The position numbers were made by a program, and so were the translations under genes. Shown here in pieces: positions 1-8,216 of a stretch of 64,000 nucleotides of DNA (position 1 is the first letter of the stretch; each line of letters opens with the position of its first letter). This DNA comes from Microvirga sp. VF16 (GTDB taxonomy: Bacteria > Pseudomonadota > Alphaproteobacteria > Rhizobiales > Beijerinckiaceae), in the NCBI RefSeq assembly GCF_016864375.1, contig NZ_CP069354.1:3383501-3447500 (forward strand), read 5' to 3'. The notes beneath the pieces were generated by a model, which saw nothing but the letters and a program-made list of their open reading frames with translations, did not search any database and was not told where the DNA came from.

Positions 1-1
1 A

Positions 2-301
2 CACGATCTCGACGCGTGGTGGGACATGAAGAAGCGCGGTCACGATCGTCCGATGGAAGGCTTCAGGCCGATCCACATGCCCAGGAACACAGGCACGGGC
101 GTCATCTTGGCCGTGCTCAGCACCGTGCTCGGCTTCGCCCTGGTCTGGTACATCTGGTGGCTGGCCGCCCTGTCGTTCGTCGGCCTCCTCGCGGTCGCCA
201 TCATCCATACGTTCAACTACGACCGAGACTATTACATCCCGGCCGAGGATGTCGTCCGGATTGAAAGCCAAAGAACGGTGGAACTCGCAGGAGGAGCTTG
301 A
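2..301 (+). CDS. cyoB: Cytochrome o ubiquinol oxidase subunit I, C-terminal end (partial)
   Basis: Only the last 99 codons are present; the reading frame is open from base 2 and the true start lies left of the window. The tail carries two hydrophobic helices and ends in a short charged stretch with the NYDRDYYIPAEDV motif, as in the C-terminus of heme-copper quinol oxidase subunit I. CyoB holds heme b, heme o3 and CuB in the inner membrane, oxidising ubiquinol and reducing oxygen while pumping protons. The immediate downstream cyoC and cyoD fix the assignment. Identity as CyoB rather than an aa3-type CtaD rests mainly on this neighbourhood. Confidence 0.88.
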   Translation, partial: HDLDAWWDMKKRGHDRPMEGFRPIHMPRNTGTGVILAVLSTVLGFALVWYIWWLAALSFVGLLAVAIIHTFNYDRDYYIPAEDVVRIESQRTVELAGGA

Positions 302-305
302 GACG

Positions 306-932
306 ATGCACGAAAAGACTCCTCCGCCCGGCGCCACCGCGCCTGTCTTCTACGATGAGGAAGGGAACACCCACGGCGATGGGGGGACGCTGTTCGGCTT
401 CTGGCTCTATCTGATGAGCGACTGCCTCATCTTCGCGGCCCTGTTCGCCACGTTCGGCGTGCTCGGCCGCAACTATGCGGCGGGCCCGTCGGGAGCGGAT
501 CTGTTCGACCTGCGGCTCGTTGCCGTCAATACGGGATTCCTACTCCTGTCCTCGATTACCTATGGCTTTGCCATGCTGGAGATGCAGAAGGATCGGATCA
601 GGCCGACCCTTTCCTGGCTGGCGGTCACCGGCTTGTTCGGAGCGGCCTTTATCGCGATCGAGCTCTACGAATTCTCCCATCTGATCCGTGAAGGCGCTAC
701 CCCCCAGCGCAGCGCATTCCTGTCCTCCTTCTTCGCGCTGGTAGGGACGCACGGGCTGCATGTCACGTTCGGCATCATCTGGCTCGTGACGCTGATGGTA
801 CAGGTGCGCCAACGCGGACTGATCGTGGCGAACCAGCGCCGTCTCATGTGTCTCTCCATGTTCTGGCACTTCCTTGACGTCGTCTGGATCGGCGTCTTCA
901 CCTTCGTTTACCTGATGGGGGCCATGCGATGA
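306..932 (+). CDS. cyoC: Cytochrome o ubiquinol oxidase subunit III
   Basis: 208 residues, five hydrophobic helices, a heme-copper oxidase subunit III of the CyoC type. Seen: GTLFGFWLYLMSDCLIFAALF near the N-terminus and GTHGLHVTFGIIW, the conserved HGLHV helix, plus the terminal WHFLDVVWIGVFTFVYL. ATG at 306 is chosen over the upstream ATG at 249 because 249 lies inside cyoB and a strong GGAGGAG ribosome site sits at about 290-296. It forms the inner-membrane bo3 oxidase with subunits I, II and IV. The stop overlaps the cyoD start by four bases (ATGA), so translation is probably coupled. Confidence 0.95.
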   Translation: MHEKTPPPGATAPVFYDEEGNTHGDGGTLFGFWLYLMSDCLIFAALFATFGVLGRNYAAGPSGADLFDLRLVAVNTGFLLLSSITYGFAMLEMQKDRIRPTLSWLAVTGLFGAAFIAIELYEFSHLIREGATPQRSAFLSSFFALVGTHGLHVTFGIIWLVTLMVQVRQRGLIVANQRRLMCLSMFWHFLDVVWIGVFTFVYLMGAMR

Positions 933-1336
933 GTCAGGTCACCGAGCCCGGGTTCGCCGGGAAGCCGCACGGTCACGGCGAGGCGCACGGGGATCATTCT
1001 CATGACGCACAGGGCACGTTCAGAAGCTACATGATCGGCTTCGTCCTGTCGGTCATCCTCACGGCGATTCCGTTCTGGCTCGTGATGGCCAACGTCCTGA
1101 ACGACACTCTCTTGACCAGCATTGTCATCATGGCGCTGGCGGCGGTGCAGATCGTGGTTCACATGATCTACTTTCTGCATATGAACACGAAATCTGAAGG
1201 CGGCTGGACCTTCCTCGCGCTGCTGTTCACGCTTACTCTCGTTGTCATCACGCTGGTTGGCTCCATATGGGTCATGTATCACATGGATCAGAACATGATG
1301 CCGACGTCGCCACAGGAGGCGTTGCAAAGGCCCTGA
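929..1336 (+). CDS. cyoD: Cytochrome o ubiquinol oxidase subunit IV
   Basis: 135 residues. A His-rich soluble N-terminus (HGHGEAHGDHSH) precedes three predicted membrane helices, the layout of CyoD. The motif VHMIYFLHM in the second helix is typical of subunit IV of cytochrome o oxidase. The family stabilises the CuB-containing subunit during assembly of the quinol oxidase. It starts in a four-base overlap with cyoC, so the operon is continuous. The His-rich N-terminus is longer than in enterobacterial CyoD; whether it binds metal is unknown. Confidence 0.93.
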   Translation: MSQVTEPGFAGKPHGHGEAHGDHSHDAQGTFRSYMIGFVLSVILTAIPFWLVMANVLNDTLLTSIVIMALAAVQIVVHMIYFLHMNTKSEGGWTFLALLFTLTLVVITLVGSIWVMYHMDQNMMPTSPQEALQRP

Positions 1337-2088
1337 CGGGTAAAGGCATCGCGACGCTGGTCGCCTTCGACATCGTGGCGGTTCTGCTTGTAGCCTGTCT
1401 CGCTGCGCTCACCGTCTGGCAGGTCCATCGCCGCGCCCATAAGCTCGACCTGATCGCGCGCGTGGAGGCGCGGGTCCACGCGGTCGCAACGCCTGCGCCA
1501 AGACCGGAAAGCTGGGCGCAAGTGTCGGCCGCTGCGGAGGAGTACCGGCGCGTGTTTGTGACGGGCAAGTGGCTCGAGGATCGCTCGGCGCTCGTCCAGG
1601 CCGTAACGGAATTGGGCGGCGGATATTGGGTCATGACCCCCCTGGCCCGGGATGACGGAACGACAATCCTCGTCAACCGCGGCTTCGTTCCCGCGACCCA
1701 GCGCGACCCTGTCTCCTGGCGGCCTCGGAGTACGGGACCAGTCACCGTGACGGGCCTGCTGCGCATGTCCGAGCCGGGCGGCGCCTTTCTGCGCACGAAC
1801 GACCCTACGTCCGACCGCTGGTTCTCCCGCGACATAGCCGCGATCACCGCGTCACGTGGCCTGGAGAACGTCGCGCCCTACTTCATCGACGCAGAGCGTG
1901 AGTCTGAGGAACGCGGCCTGCCCGTAGCTGGACTGACAGTGATTTCTTTCTCCAACAATCACCTGGTTTACGCCCTCACCTGGGGCGCTCTGGCGCTGAT
2001 GGCTGCGGTTGGTGCGGTCTTCGTCAACTTGGACTTGTTGCGGCCCGACTGGCTCGGACGGCGGCAGGCGGGGCTGCACGAGCCGTGA
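1267..2088 (+). CDS. SURF1-family oxidase assembly protein
   Basis: SURF1 family: one N-terminal membrane helix (residues about 30-50), a periplasmic domain with GKWLEDRSALV and GGGYWVMTPL followed by ILVNRGFVP, and a C-terminal helix near residue 235. SURF1 proteins assist insertion of heme into heme-copper oxidases; in many alphaproteobacteria a paralogue follows cyoABCD and serves the quinol oxidase. The only in-frame ATG (1267) overlaps cyoD by 70 bases and has no convincing ribosome site; family similarity starts only after the cyoD stop, near base 1345, so a non-standard start (for example CTG at 1333) is possible. Function firm, start uncertain. Confidence 0.85.
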   Translation: MGHVSHGSEHDADVATGGVAKALTGKGIATLVAFDIVAVLLVACLAALTVWQVHRRAHKLDLIARVEARVHAVATPAPRPESWAQVSAAAEEYRRVFVTGKWLEDRSALVQAVTELGGGYWVMTPLARDDGTTILVNRGFVPATQRDPVSWRPRSTGPVTVTGLLRMSEPGGAFLRTNDPTSDRWFSRDIAAITASRGLENVAPYFIDAERESEERGLPVAGLTVISFSNNHLVYALTWGALALMAAVGAVFVNLDLLRPDWLGRRQAGLHEP

Positions 2089-2219
2089 TATGAAATGCGG
2101 CCGATCAATAATGTCTGGTGCCCCCTGCGTGAATGAACATTCAACGTGTTTCAGGGACGTGCCAAAAGCTGCCATTCCTTCGCGGCACCAGACTAGTCAC
2201 ACTATGGATCCAACTTCAC

Positions 2220-2828
2220 CTACGGCTTGGCCTGCGGTGTTGGTTCGCCGAGAGATAGCATCAGTCTGTTGGCCCAATTGAAAAATGCTGCGCCATTGAT
2301 GACGTCGACAATCTCTAAATTGCTGAGTCCAGCCGCGCGCAACTCATTGATCTGCCTGTCACCAAACGCGATTGGCGTATCGGTCAATGCCACCGACGCT
2401 GCAATGATGGCATTCCAACGACGGTCGATATCCACATCAGTGCCCTCGTCGAGCAGGCGCTGGACATCGGCACCCCGCTTCGAATATTGCGTGGCGAACC
2501 GGGAATGGACGGAAGCGCAGAAGATACAACCATTGGAGCGCGAGGTGGCCGTCGCTGCGAGCTCGCGCTCGGCTCGGGGAAGGCCGTTGCTCGTGTTATA
2601 GAAGATATCCTTATCGGTCTTCGTTCTGGCCTGCAGAACATCCGGATCGCGGGCGAGCAGAAGGAAGTATGGCGACTTGGCGCGCGACGCGTCGACGAGG
2701 CCAGCCCAGTGCCTTTCGGTCAGCTGTTCCGCGGAAAATGGCTCCAGCCAGGGCAGCCAGCCCAATTCCTCCTGCGTAAATACAGCGGGTTCCCGGTTTT
2801 CCGGATACGACAGCGTTGTCTCGGTCAT
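2220..2828 (-). CDS. AhpD-fold peroxidase-like protein of the Avi_7169 type (CxxC-His active site)
   Basis: 202 residues with a carboxymuconolactone decarboxylase/AhpD core. The redox motif C-I-F-C-A-S-V-H is intact, matching the CxxCxxxH centre of alkylhydroperoxidases. It matches my memory of TIGR04030, an alkylhydroperoxidase-domain family found beside a luciferase-like monooxygenase and a peptide ABC transporter. ATG 2828 has a GAGGGA site; a TTG at 2846 would overlap the upstream stop and is an alternative. Last gene of a seven-gene minus-strand cluster, 14 bases after its CMD partner. Probable role: disposing of or reducing a (hydro)peroxide made or met in the flavin-monooxygenase step; substrate unknown. 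Confidence 0.85.
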   Translation of the reverse strand: MTETTLSYPENREPAVFTQEELGWLPWLEPFSAEQLTERHWAGLVDASRAKSPYFLLLARDPDVLQARTKTDKDIFYNTSNGLPRAERELAATATSRSNGCIFCASVHSRFATQYSKRGADVQRLLDEGTDVDIDRRWNAIIAASVALTDTPIAFGDRQINELRAAGLSNLEIVDVINGAAFFNWANRLMLSLGEPTPQAKP

Positions 2829-2842
2829 GGAATTGTTCCCTC

Positions 2843-3508
2843 TCAAACGGCGCCAGATGCGAGGACGCCCGTAAAGATCTGCGTGTGATCGATGTCGGCA
2901 CTCTCGACCGCAGACGCATCCGCCAGGGCGCGCAGCCCTGCGACGACGCGAATCTGGAAGGACAGGAAGGCGACGAGTTGCGACAGGGTCACCACATCCG
3001 TTGTCGACCAGCCGGCATCGAGCAGCCTCTGCAGAGCGGCCGGGCTTGCGTCACGGGGATGGAAGACGAGCAGATGGGCATGCTGCAGGCCGGCAACGAG
3101 CCGGGATCCGAGACGCTCCTTGTTGTCCGCAGAGACTTGGTAATCCGGTCCCTCCTCATCCTCGACCGTGAGAGGGCCTTGCGGATAGCGACCGTAAGGG
3201 CCTGCCACGGAACCTCGGGCAGTCTCCGCCCGGATGGCATCGGTAAGCCTGGGATGTCCGAGCTTTTGCAAGGACGCCGCATAGAACTCGGTCACATGGG
3301 ATTGCCGATGCAGACCTGCCACGAACGTGGCGATGGCATAACGCTCGATAGTCGTGACATTGCCGGGGAACTCCGGCTCGAACAGCGCCAGAAAGCTCTT
3401 CTGCGCGTTCTCCCGGGCCTGCGGCCGCTGATCGCGCAACGTGTCGAGGCTGGAACCCGGCTGGATTCCGGCAAGATGATCGATCACATCCGATATGATT
3501 GTGCTCAT
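2843..3508 (-). CDS. CMD-domain protein of the Avi_7170 type, lacking cysteines
   Basis: 221 residues, helical CMD/AhpD-like fold, recalled as TIGR04029. From the start at 3508 (ribosome site GAGAAGA) there is not a single cysteine, so the CxxC peroxidase centre of its neighbour is absent. The region TTIERYAIATFVAGLHRQ aligns with the helices around the AhpD active site. It may be a structural or heteromeric partner of the cysteine-containing protein encoded 14 bases downstream, or bind a ligand without redox chemistry. It lies 35 bases after the luciferase-like monooxygenase gene. The longer start at 3547 overlaps that gene and was rejected. Confidence 0.8.
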   Translation of the reverse strand: MSTIISDVIDHLAGIQPGSSLDTLRDQRPQARENAQKSFLALFEPEFPGNVTTIERYAIATFVAGLHRQSHVTEFYAASLQKLGHPRLTDAIRAETARGSVAGPYGRYPQGPLTVEDEEGPDYQVSADNKERLGSRLVAGLQHAHLLVFHPRDASPAALQRLLDAGWSTTDVVTLSQLVAFLSFQIRVVAGLRALADASAVESADIDHTQIFTGVLASGAV

Positions 3509-3543
3509 GGTCTTCTCACATTCCGGTTGTTGGTGTGGTTGGG

Positions 3544-4590
3544 TCAACGCACGAGGGCAACGCGCTTTTCAGTTCTGACTGCAGGCTTCTGCAAGCCGAG
3601 AGCCGGAGCGACCTCACTCGCGATCAGTTCGATCGACCGCAGGATGTATTCGTGCGGCGGGTCGACCGAATGGACCTGGAACACGAGATCCGTCACCCTT
3701 GGCAGTGTGGTGTCCCGGTTGAGACTTTCGATCACGTCCTGGGATGTGCCCACATGCGTGTCGAGAGCGGCAATGATGTCCATCAGGGTGTCGCCAGGGA
3801 TCACGTGCCCCTTGGCCGCGAAATCGGCCACGACGCGACGCAAGCCCTTCTCTGCGAGGCGCAGGGCCTCCTCCCTGCTGTCGGCGACGAACAGCGAACG
3901 CGACGCGACGATGCGAGGCTCCCGGCCTTCCGGCAGCGCCTCGAGATAGGCATCGATGATGGGGTGCTGAATGTCGGGAAGCGACGCGTGCGGCGTATCC
4001 TTCGGTCGCGGCTGCGTGCGGGAGAGCATGAGGCCGTCGCCGGCCTTGCCGGCGCGGATCCCGCCCCCGACGGAGAAGGTCGCCTGCCAGACGCGTTCAT
4101 TGAGGTCCGGCGCGGCCGGATAAAGAGAATCCCCGCCCTCGAAGCGCCCGCCGCTCCAGGCGTTCCGCAGAATAGCGAGATGCCGCTCATAGATTTCGGA
4201 GCGGCTGGCGCTGTCCAGGCCGAAGGCCGTGAAGGACGAGGGTGTACCGCCGGTCCCGACGCCGACCTCGAGGCGGCCGGCGGACAAAAGATCCAGCACG
4301 ACCGCATCTTCCGCCACTCGAACGGGGTTTTCGAGCGGCAGGGTGATGATGCCCGTGCCGAGGCGTATGTTCGAGGTCCGCGCCGCCACATGGGACAGGA
4401 AGACAAGAGGCGAAGGCAGCCCGCCTTCCGCCTCATGGAAGTGATGCTGCGCCACCCAGGCTGAGTCGAATCCATGTCGCTCCGCGTGGATGATCTGTTC
4501 TGCCGCGAGGCGATAACGCTCGCCTGCACTCGCCTCATCCAGCAGACGGGTGAAGAAGCCGAGCCTTTTGGGTTGCGAGGAAATTGCCAT
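3544..4590 (-). CDS. FMN-dependent luciferase-like monooxygenase, KPN_01858 type
   Basis: 348 residues of the bacterial luciferase-like (LLM) superfamily, a TIM-barrel that uses reduced FMN and oxygen. Seen: RLGFFTRLL at the N-terminus, WVAQHHFHEAEGG, IRLGTGIITLPLENPVRVAEDAV and the LEVGVGTGG loop, all classical LLM positions. I place it in the KPN_01858-like subgroup (TIGR04027), known for co-occurring with a dipeptide-type ABC transporter and two CMD proteins, which is the arrangement here. The ribosome site GGAG lies before 4590. It probably oxidises the imported compound or a breakdown product; that substrate is not known for the family. Confidence 0.9.
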   Translation of the reverse strand: MAISSQPKRLGFFTRLLDEASAGERYRLAAEQIIHAERHGFDSAWVAQHHFHEAEGGLPSPLVFLSHVAARTSNIRLGTGIITLPLENPVRVAEDAVVLDLLSAGRLEVGVGTGGTPSSFTAFGLDSASRSEIYERHLAILRNAWSGGRFEGGDSLYPAAPDLNERVWQATFSVGGGIRAGKAGDGLMLSRTQPRPKDTPHASLPDIQHPIIDAYLEALPEGREPRIVASRSLFVADSREEALRLAEKGLRRVVADFAAKGHVIPGDTLMDIIAALDTHVGTSQDVIESLNRDTTLPRVTDLVFQVHSVDPPHEYILRSIELIASEVAPALGLQKPAVRTEKRVALVR

Positions 4591-4616
4591 CGGTTTGCTC
4601 CGCTTGATCTTTGCAA

Positions 4617-6281
4617 TTAGTGCGGGCTGGTGCCGCGTTGTCCGGGGATCGCACTGATGAGTTCGCGCGTGTAGGGGCTGCCCGGGCGCAGGAACACATC
4701 CTCGACAGGACCGCCGTCGACCTGCCGGCCATTGTGGAGGACCGAGACCGTATCCGAGATCTGGCGAACCACCGCGAGGTCGTGGGAGATGAAGAGATAG
4801 GTCAGCCCAAAGGCCTGCTGGAGTTCGTCGAGAAGCGCCAGGATCTGCGCCTGCACCGTGACGTCGAGAGCCGAGACGGCCTCGTCCAGCACCAGCACCT
4901 GCGGATCGAGCACCAGCGCGCGGGCGATGGCGACACGCTGCCGCTGACCTCCGGAAAGGGCGCGTGGCTTGCGACCCAGAACCGATTGAGGGAGACCGAC
5001 GCGCTCCAGAATCGCATAGACCTTCTTCGCCCGATCCTCTCGCGGCAGAGGATCGAAGTTCAGAAGCGGCTCCTCGACGATCTGGAAAATGGTTTGCCGC
5101 GGATCGAGCGAGACGAAGGGGTTCTGATAGACGAGCTGAATCGTCTTGCGGAACTGGCGCAGTTTTTCCCCGCGCAGCGTGGTGACATCGATGCCGTCGA
5201 CGAGGATTCGCCCCGATGTGGGCTTCTGAAAGCCGACGATGCTACGCGCGGTCGTCGTCTTGCCCGAGCCGGATTCGCCGACGATGGCGTGTGTCGTTCC
5301 CCTCTGCACAGTGAAGGAAACGCCATCCACCGCACGGAACGCCTCCCGGCGGCCTCCGACGGAGAAATCCTGCACGAGGTTCTCGACAACAATGGCATCG
5401 TCGCTCCCGCCGACGCGCGGGGATCTGTTCCCGGGAACGACACGAGCCTTGCCGAGAGAGGGAGCATCAGCCAGGAGCTTGCGCGTATACTCGCTGCGTG
5501 GGGAGGCCAGAACCTCGGCGGTCGGCCCCTGCTCCTGAATGCGCCCGCCTTTCAGCACCACGATGTGATTGGCCCGGTCGGCCGCGACACCCAGGTCGTG
5601 CGTCACCAGCAGAACGGCCGTGCCGTATTCGCGGCGCAGCTCGTCGATCAGATCGAGGATGCGCTTCTGCACCGTCACGTCGAGCGCGCTGGTGGGCTCG
5701 TCGGCGATGATCAGCGCCGGACGCAGGGCAATCGCGATAGCGATCAAGACGCGCTGTCGCATGCCGCCCGACAATTCGTGCGGAAATTGTTTGGCGCGCA
5801 GCTCCGGCTGGGGGAGGCCGACGCGCGCCAGAAGTTCGATCACGCGGGCTTCGATTTCCGCCCTGCTGCCCTGCCGGTGGATCTGGAGCACTTCGGCGAC
5901 CTGGGCGCCGATGGTCTTGACCGGGTTGAGCGAACTCGTCGGATCCTGCGGGATCAGGCTGATCTTGCTGCCGCGGATGGTGTCGAGCTGCCTCTGCGAC
6001 CAGCCCGCAACGTCAGTACCGTTGAGCCGGACAGCGCCAGTCTCCAAGCGGCCATTCTCTGCCAGAAGGCCGATCACCGCCTGCGCGGTCGTGGTCTTTC
6101 CGGAGCCCGACTCGCCGACGAGGGCCACGACTTCGCCCGGCCGCACCAGGAGAGAAACCTCGTGGACGACCCGCTGAAACCCGTCGCTGCCGCGATAGCC
6201 CACGGCGAGATTGCTGATCTCGAGAACGGGCAAATTCGAGACGTCCGCAGGCGCAGGCCTGATGTTGATCGCCATGGTCAT
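4617..6281 (-). CDS. Peptide-type ABC transporter, fused double ATP-binding protein
   Basis: 554 residues containing two complete ABC ATPase domains in tandem. Each has a P-loop GESGSGKTT (about residues 56-64 and again near 340), a signature (LSGGMRQR, then LSGGQRQR) and a Walker B (IADEPTSALD, then VLDEAVSALD). Each half ends in the oligopeptide-transporter C-terminal segment. Thus one polypeptide replaces the separate DppD and DppF ATPases. ATG 6281 overlaps the upstream permease stop by four bases and has a GGAAGGG site. It powers import by the two permeases encoded just upstream. The longer open frame reaching 6482 runs inside the permease and is not used. Confidence 0.93.
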   Translation of the reverse strand: MTMAINIRPAPADVSNLPVLEISNLAVGYRGSDGFQRVVHEVSLLVRPGEVVALVGESGSGKTTTAQAVIGLLAENGRLETGAVRLNGTDVAGWSQRQLDTIRGSKISLIPQDPTSSLNPVKTIGAQVAEVLQIHRQGSRAEIEARVIELLARVGLPQPELRAKQFPHELSGGMRQRVLIAIAIALRPALIIADEPTSALDVTVQKRILDLIDELRREYGTAVLLVTHDLGVAADRANHIVVLKGGRIQEQGPTAEVLASPRSEYTRKLLADAPSLGKARVVPGNRSPRVGGSDDAIVVENLVQDFSVGGRREAFRAVDGVSFTVQRGTTHAIVGESGSGKTTTARSIVGFQKPTSGRILVDGIDVTTLRGEKLRQFRKTIQLVYQNPFVSLDPRQTIFQIVEEPLLNFDPLPREDRAKKVYAILERVGLPQSVLGRKPRALSGGQRQRVAIARALVLDPQVLVLDEAVSALDVTVQAQILALLDELQQAFGLTYLFISHDLAVVRQISDTVSVLHNGRQVDGGPVEDVFLRPGSPYTRELISAIPGQRGTSPH

Positions 6282-7189
6282 GCTGTGGCCCTTCCGAAGG
6301 ACTGGCTGATGCGGTTCGCCGACAGGACGACGAGGATCACCACGACGCCGGGAACGGTCGTCAGCCACCACGCCCGTGCGATGTAATTCCGCCCCTCGGC
6401 GATCAGCAGGCCCCATTCCGGCGTCGGCGGGGGCGCGCCGTAGCCGAGAAAGCCCAGCGTGGAGATGGTCAGAATGGCCCAACCGAGCTGCAGGGCTGCG
6501 AACGCGATAACGGACGTGAGAGAGTTCGGCAGAATGTGGCGCAGCAGGACCCGGCCGAACGTCCCACCGCTGCCGAAGGCCGCTTCCACATAATCGCTGG
6601 CGCGCACCCTCACCACCTCAGAGCGGGCAAGCCGCGCGAAACTGGCGATCGAGGTCACGCCGACCGCGATAGCGGCATTGAGGATTCCAAACCCAAGGAG
6701 GATGACGATGCTGAGCGACAGGAGAAGCTGAGGGATCGACAGCAGCACATCGACACCGCGCATGATGGCCCCATCGATCCTGCCGCGCGCCGACCCCGCA
6801 ACGATGCCGAGCGTGGTGCCGACCACGAGGCCGACGCCGACCGCAACGAAGGCTCCCGAGAGCGAATTGCCTGCGCCATAGATGATGCGAGCCAGAAGGT
6901 CACGTCCGAGCGCATCCGTGCCGAGCCAATGCTCGGCACTCGGCGCACGAAGCTGCTGGCGCGCAACCCCGACGGTGGCGCTGTAGCTGGTGAACCATTG
7001 CGGGAACAGGGCCCAGAGCACGACGACAGCCATGACGAACCAGGACAACATCAGGCCAGGCTGAATGCCTCTGATAGCCTTCAGCCAATCCACACCCGAG
7101 GAAACGCGCCTCGATCCGGGAGATGAGCTCTTGAGAATATCCGCATCGTCGCGCAGCAGGCTGCGTCCGATCGTGTTCAGGCCGGTCAT
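6278..7189 (-). CDS. Peptide-type ABC transporter permease (DppC-like)
   Basis: 303 residues. An N-terminal soluble tail and first helix are followed by the HWLGTDALGRDLLARIIYG motif, the hallmark of the DppC/OppC N-terminal segment, and five further helices with the inner-membrane coupling loop EAAFGSGGTFGRVLLRHILPN. ATG 7189 is set by a four-base overlap with the preceding permease; the longer frame to 7825 is antisense-like extension through that gene. It pairs with the DppB-like subunit to form the membrane channel of the importer. The substrate could be a peptide or another solute, since this family carries many small molecules. Confidence 0.93.
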   Translation of the reverse strand: MTGLNTIGRSLLRDDADILKSSSPGSRRVSSGVDWLKAIRGIQPGLMLSWFVMAVVVLWALFPQWFTSYSATVGVARQQLRAPSAEHWLGTDALGRDLLARIIYGAGNSLSGAFVAVGVGLVVGTTLGIVAGSARGRIDGAIMRGVDVLLSIPQLLLSLSIVILLGFGILNAAIAVGVTSIASFARLARSEVVRVRASDYVEAAFGSGGTFGRVLLRHILPNSLTSVIAFAALQLGWAILTISTLGFLGYGAPPPTPEWGLLIAEGRNYIARAWWLTTVPGVVVILVVLSANRISQSFGRATA

Positions 7190-8130
7190 GCGAGAGCTCC
7201 TTGTCTCACTCTGAGGCGAGGATCGAAGACGGGGTAGAGGAGGTCCACCGTGAGATTGATGAGCACGAAGGCCGCCGCCGAGAACACGACGATCGCCTGA
7301 AGCACCGCGATATCCTGATCGTTGACGGAGCGCTGGGTCAGCCCGCCGAGGCCGTTGAGACCGAACACCGCTTCCGTGACCACCGCGCCAGCCAGAAGCT
7401 CGCCGAAGAGGATGCCGGCAATGGTGAGGGTCGGCAGAACGGCATTCTTCGCCACATGCTTCCACAGCACCCAGCGACGAGAAGCGCCCTTGGCGCGGGC
7501 GACCGCGACAAACGGTTCCGTCAGCACATGATCGATGTTGCGCATCAGGATCTGGGCGAGCGGCGCCGAGATCGGAACAGCCAGTGTCAGAACGGGAAGG
7601 ATCAGGGCCTGCCAGGGGCCAGGATTGATCACTGGAATGAGTTTCAGCTGAAACGAGAAGATCTGGATCAGAAGGATCCCCAGCCAGAACACGGGTGTGG
7701 AGATGAAGAGTGACGGAATCGATTGAATGAACGAGCGCAGCCACGAGAAGGGCGACAATGCCGAGAGAGCGGCAAGGCTGACCGCGACGATAACCGACAG
7801 CAGAAAGCCCAGTGTTGCAAGCCACAGAGTCGGCGGCAGGTTGGCCAGTATCAGATCGCCGACGGGGACGCCCGCATGAATGGAATAGCCGAAATGTCCG
7901 GTGAGGAAATTCGCGACGGTATGAAAATACTGCACCCAGAGCGGGCTGTCCGCCGCATAGGACGCGCGGATATCCGCGATCTGTTCAGGTCCCAAGCCGA
8001 GTTCGGGATTGAGGAACTTGATGAGAATGGCATCGCCCGGCAGGGCCTGCAGCAGGATGAATGACACGGTGAACGCGGCCCAGAGCACGAGGGCCGCCTG
8101 CCCGATCCTTCCAATCATGTAGCGCGGCAT
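7186..8130 (-). CDS. Peptide-type ABC transporter permease (DppB-like)
   Basis: 314 residues, six membrane helices, with the DppB-type N-terminus RYMIGRIGQAALVLWAAFT, the LPGDA motif and the coupling loop VAVARAKGASRRWVLWKHVAKN ahead of the last helices. ATG 8130 is preferred; an in-frame start at 8151 is possible. It begins 86 bases after the binding-protein gene and overlaps the second permease by four bases. Together with the DppC-like partner and the fused ATPase it completes an importer, receiving substrate from the periplasmic binding protein encoded first in the cluster. Confidence 0.93.
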   Translation of the reverse strand: MPRYMIGRIGQAALVLWAAFTVSFILLQALPGDAILIKFLNPELGLGPEQIADIRASYAADSPLWVQYFHTVANFLTGHFGYSIHAGVPVGDLILANLPPTLWLATLGFLLSVIVAVSLAALSALSPFSWLRSFIQSIPSLFISTPVFWLGILLIQIFSFQLKLIPVINPGPWQALILPVLTLAVPISAPLAQILMRNIDHVLTEPFVAVARAKGASRRWVLWKHVAKNAVLPTLTIAGILFGELLAGAVVTEAVFGLNGLGGLTQRSVNDQDIAVLQAIVVFSAAAFVLINLTVDLLYPVFDPRLRVRQGALA

Positions 8131-8216
8131 GGGAGATCCCTGTCTGATCATCGAGAGGTTCGACGAGGGCCGGCCGGATATCGTTTCTGCGATGCCCGGC
8201 CGGCTCTACGCGGCCC

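Noticed and set aside
4611..6386. 591-codon plus-strand frame
   Set aside because: Antisense shadow of the ABC ATPase; Arg/Gly/Asp-rich translation without any family motif.
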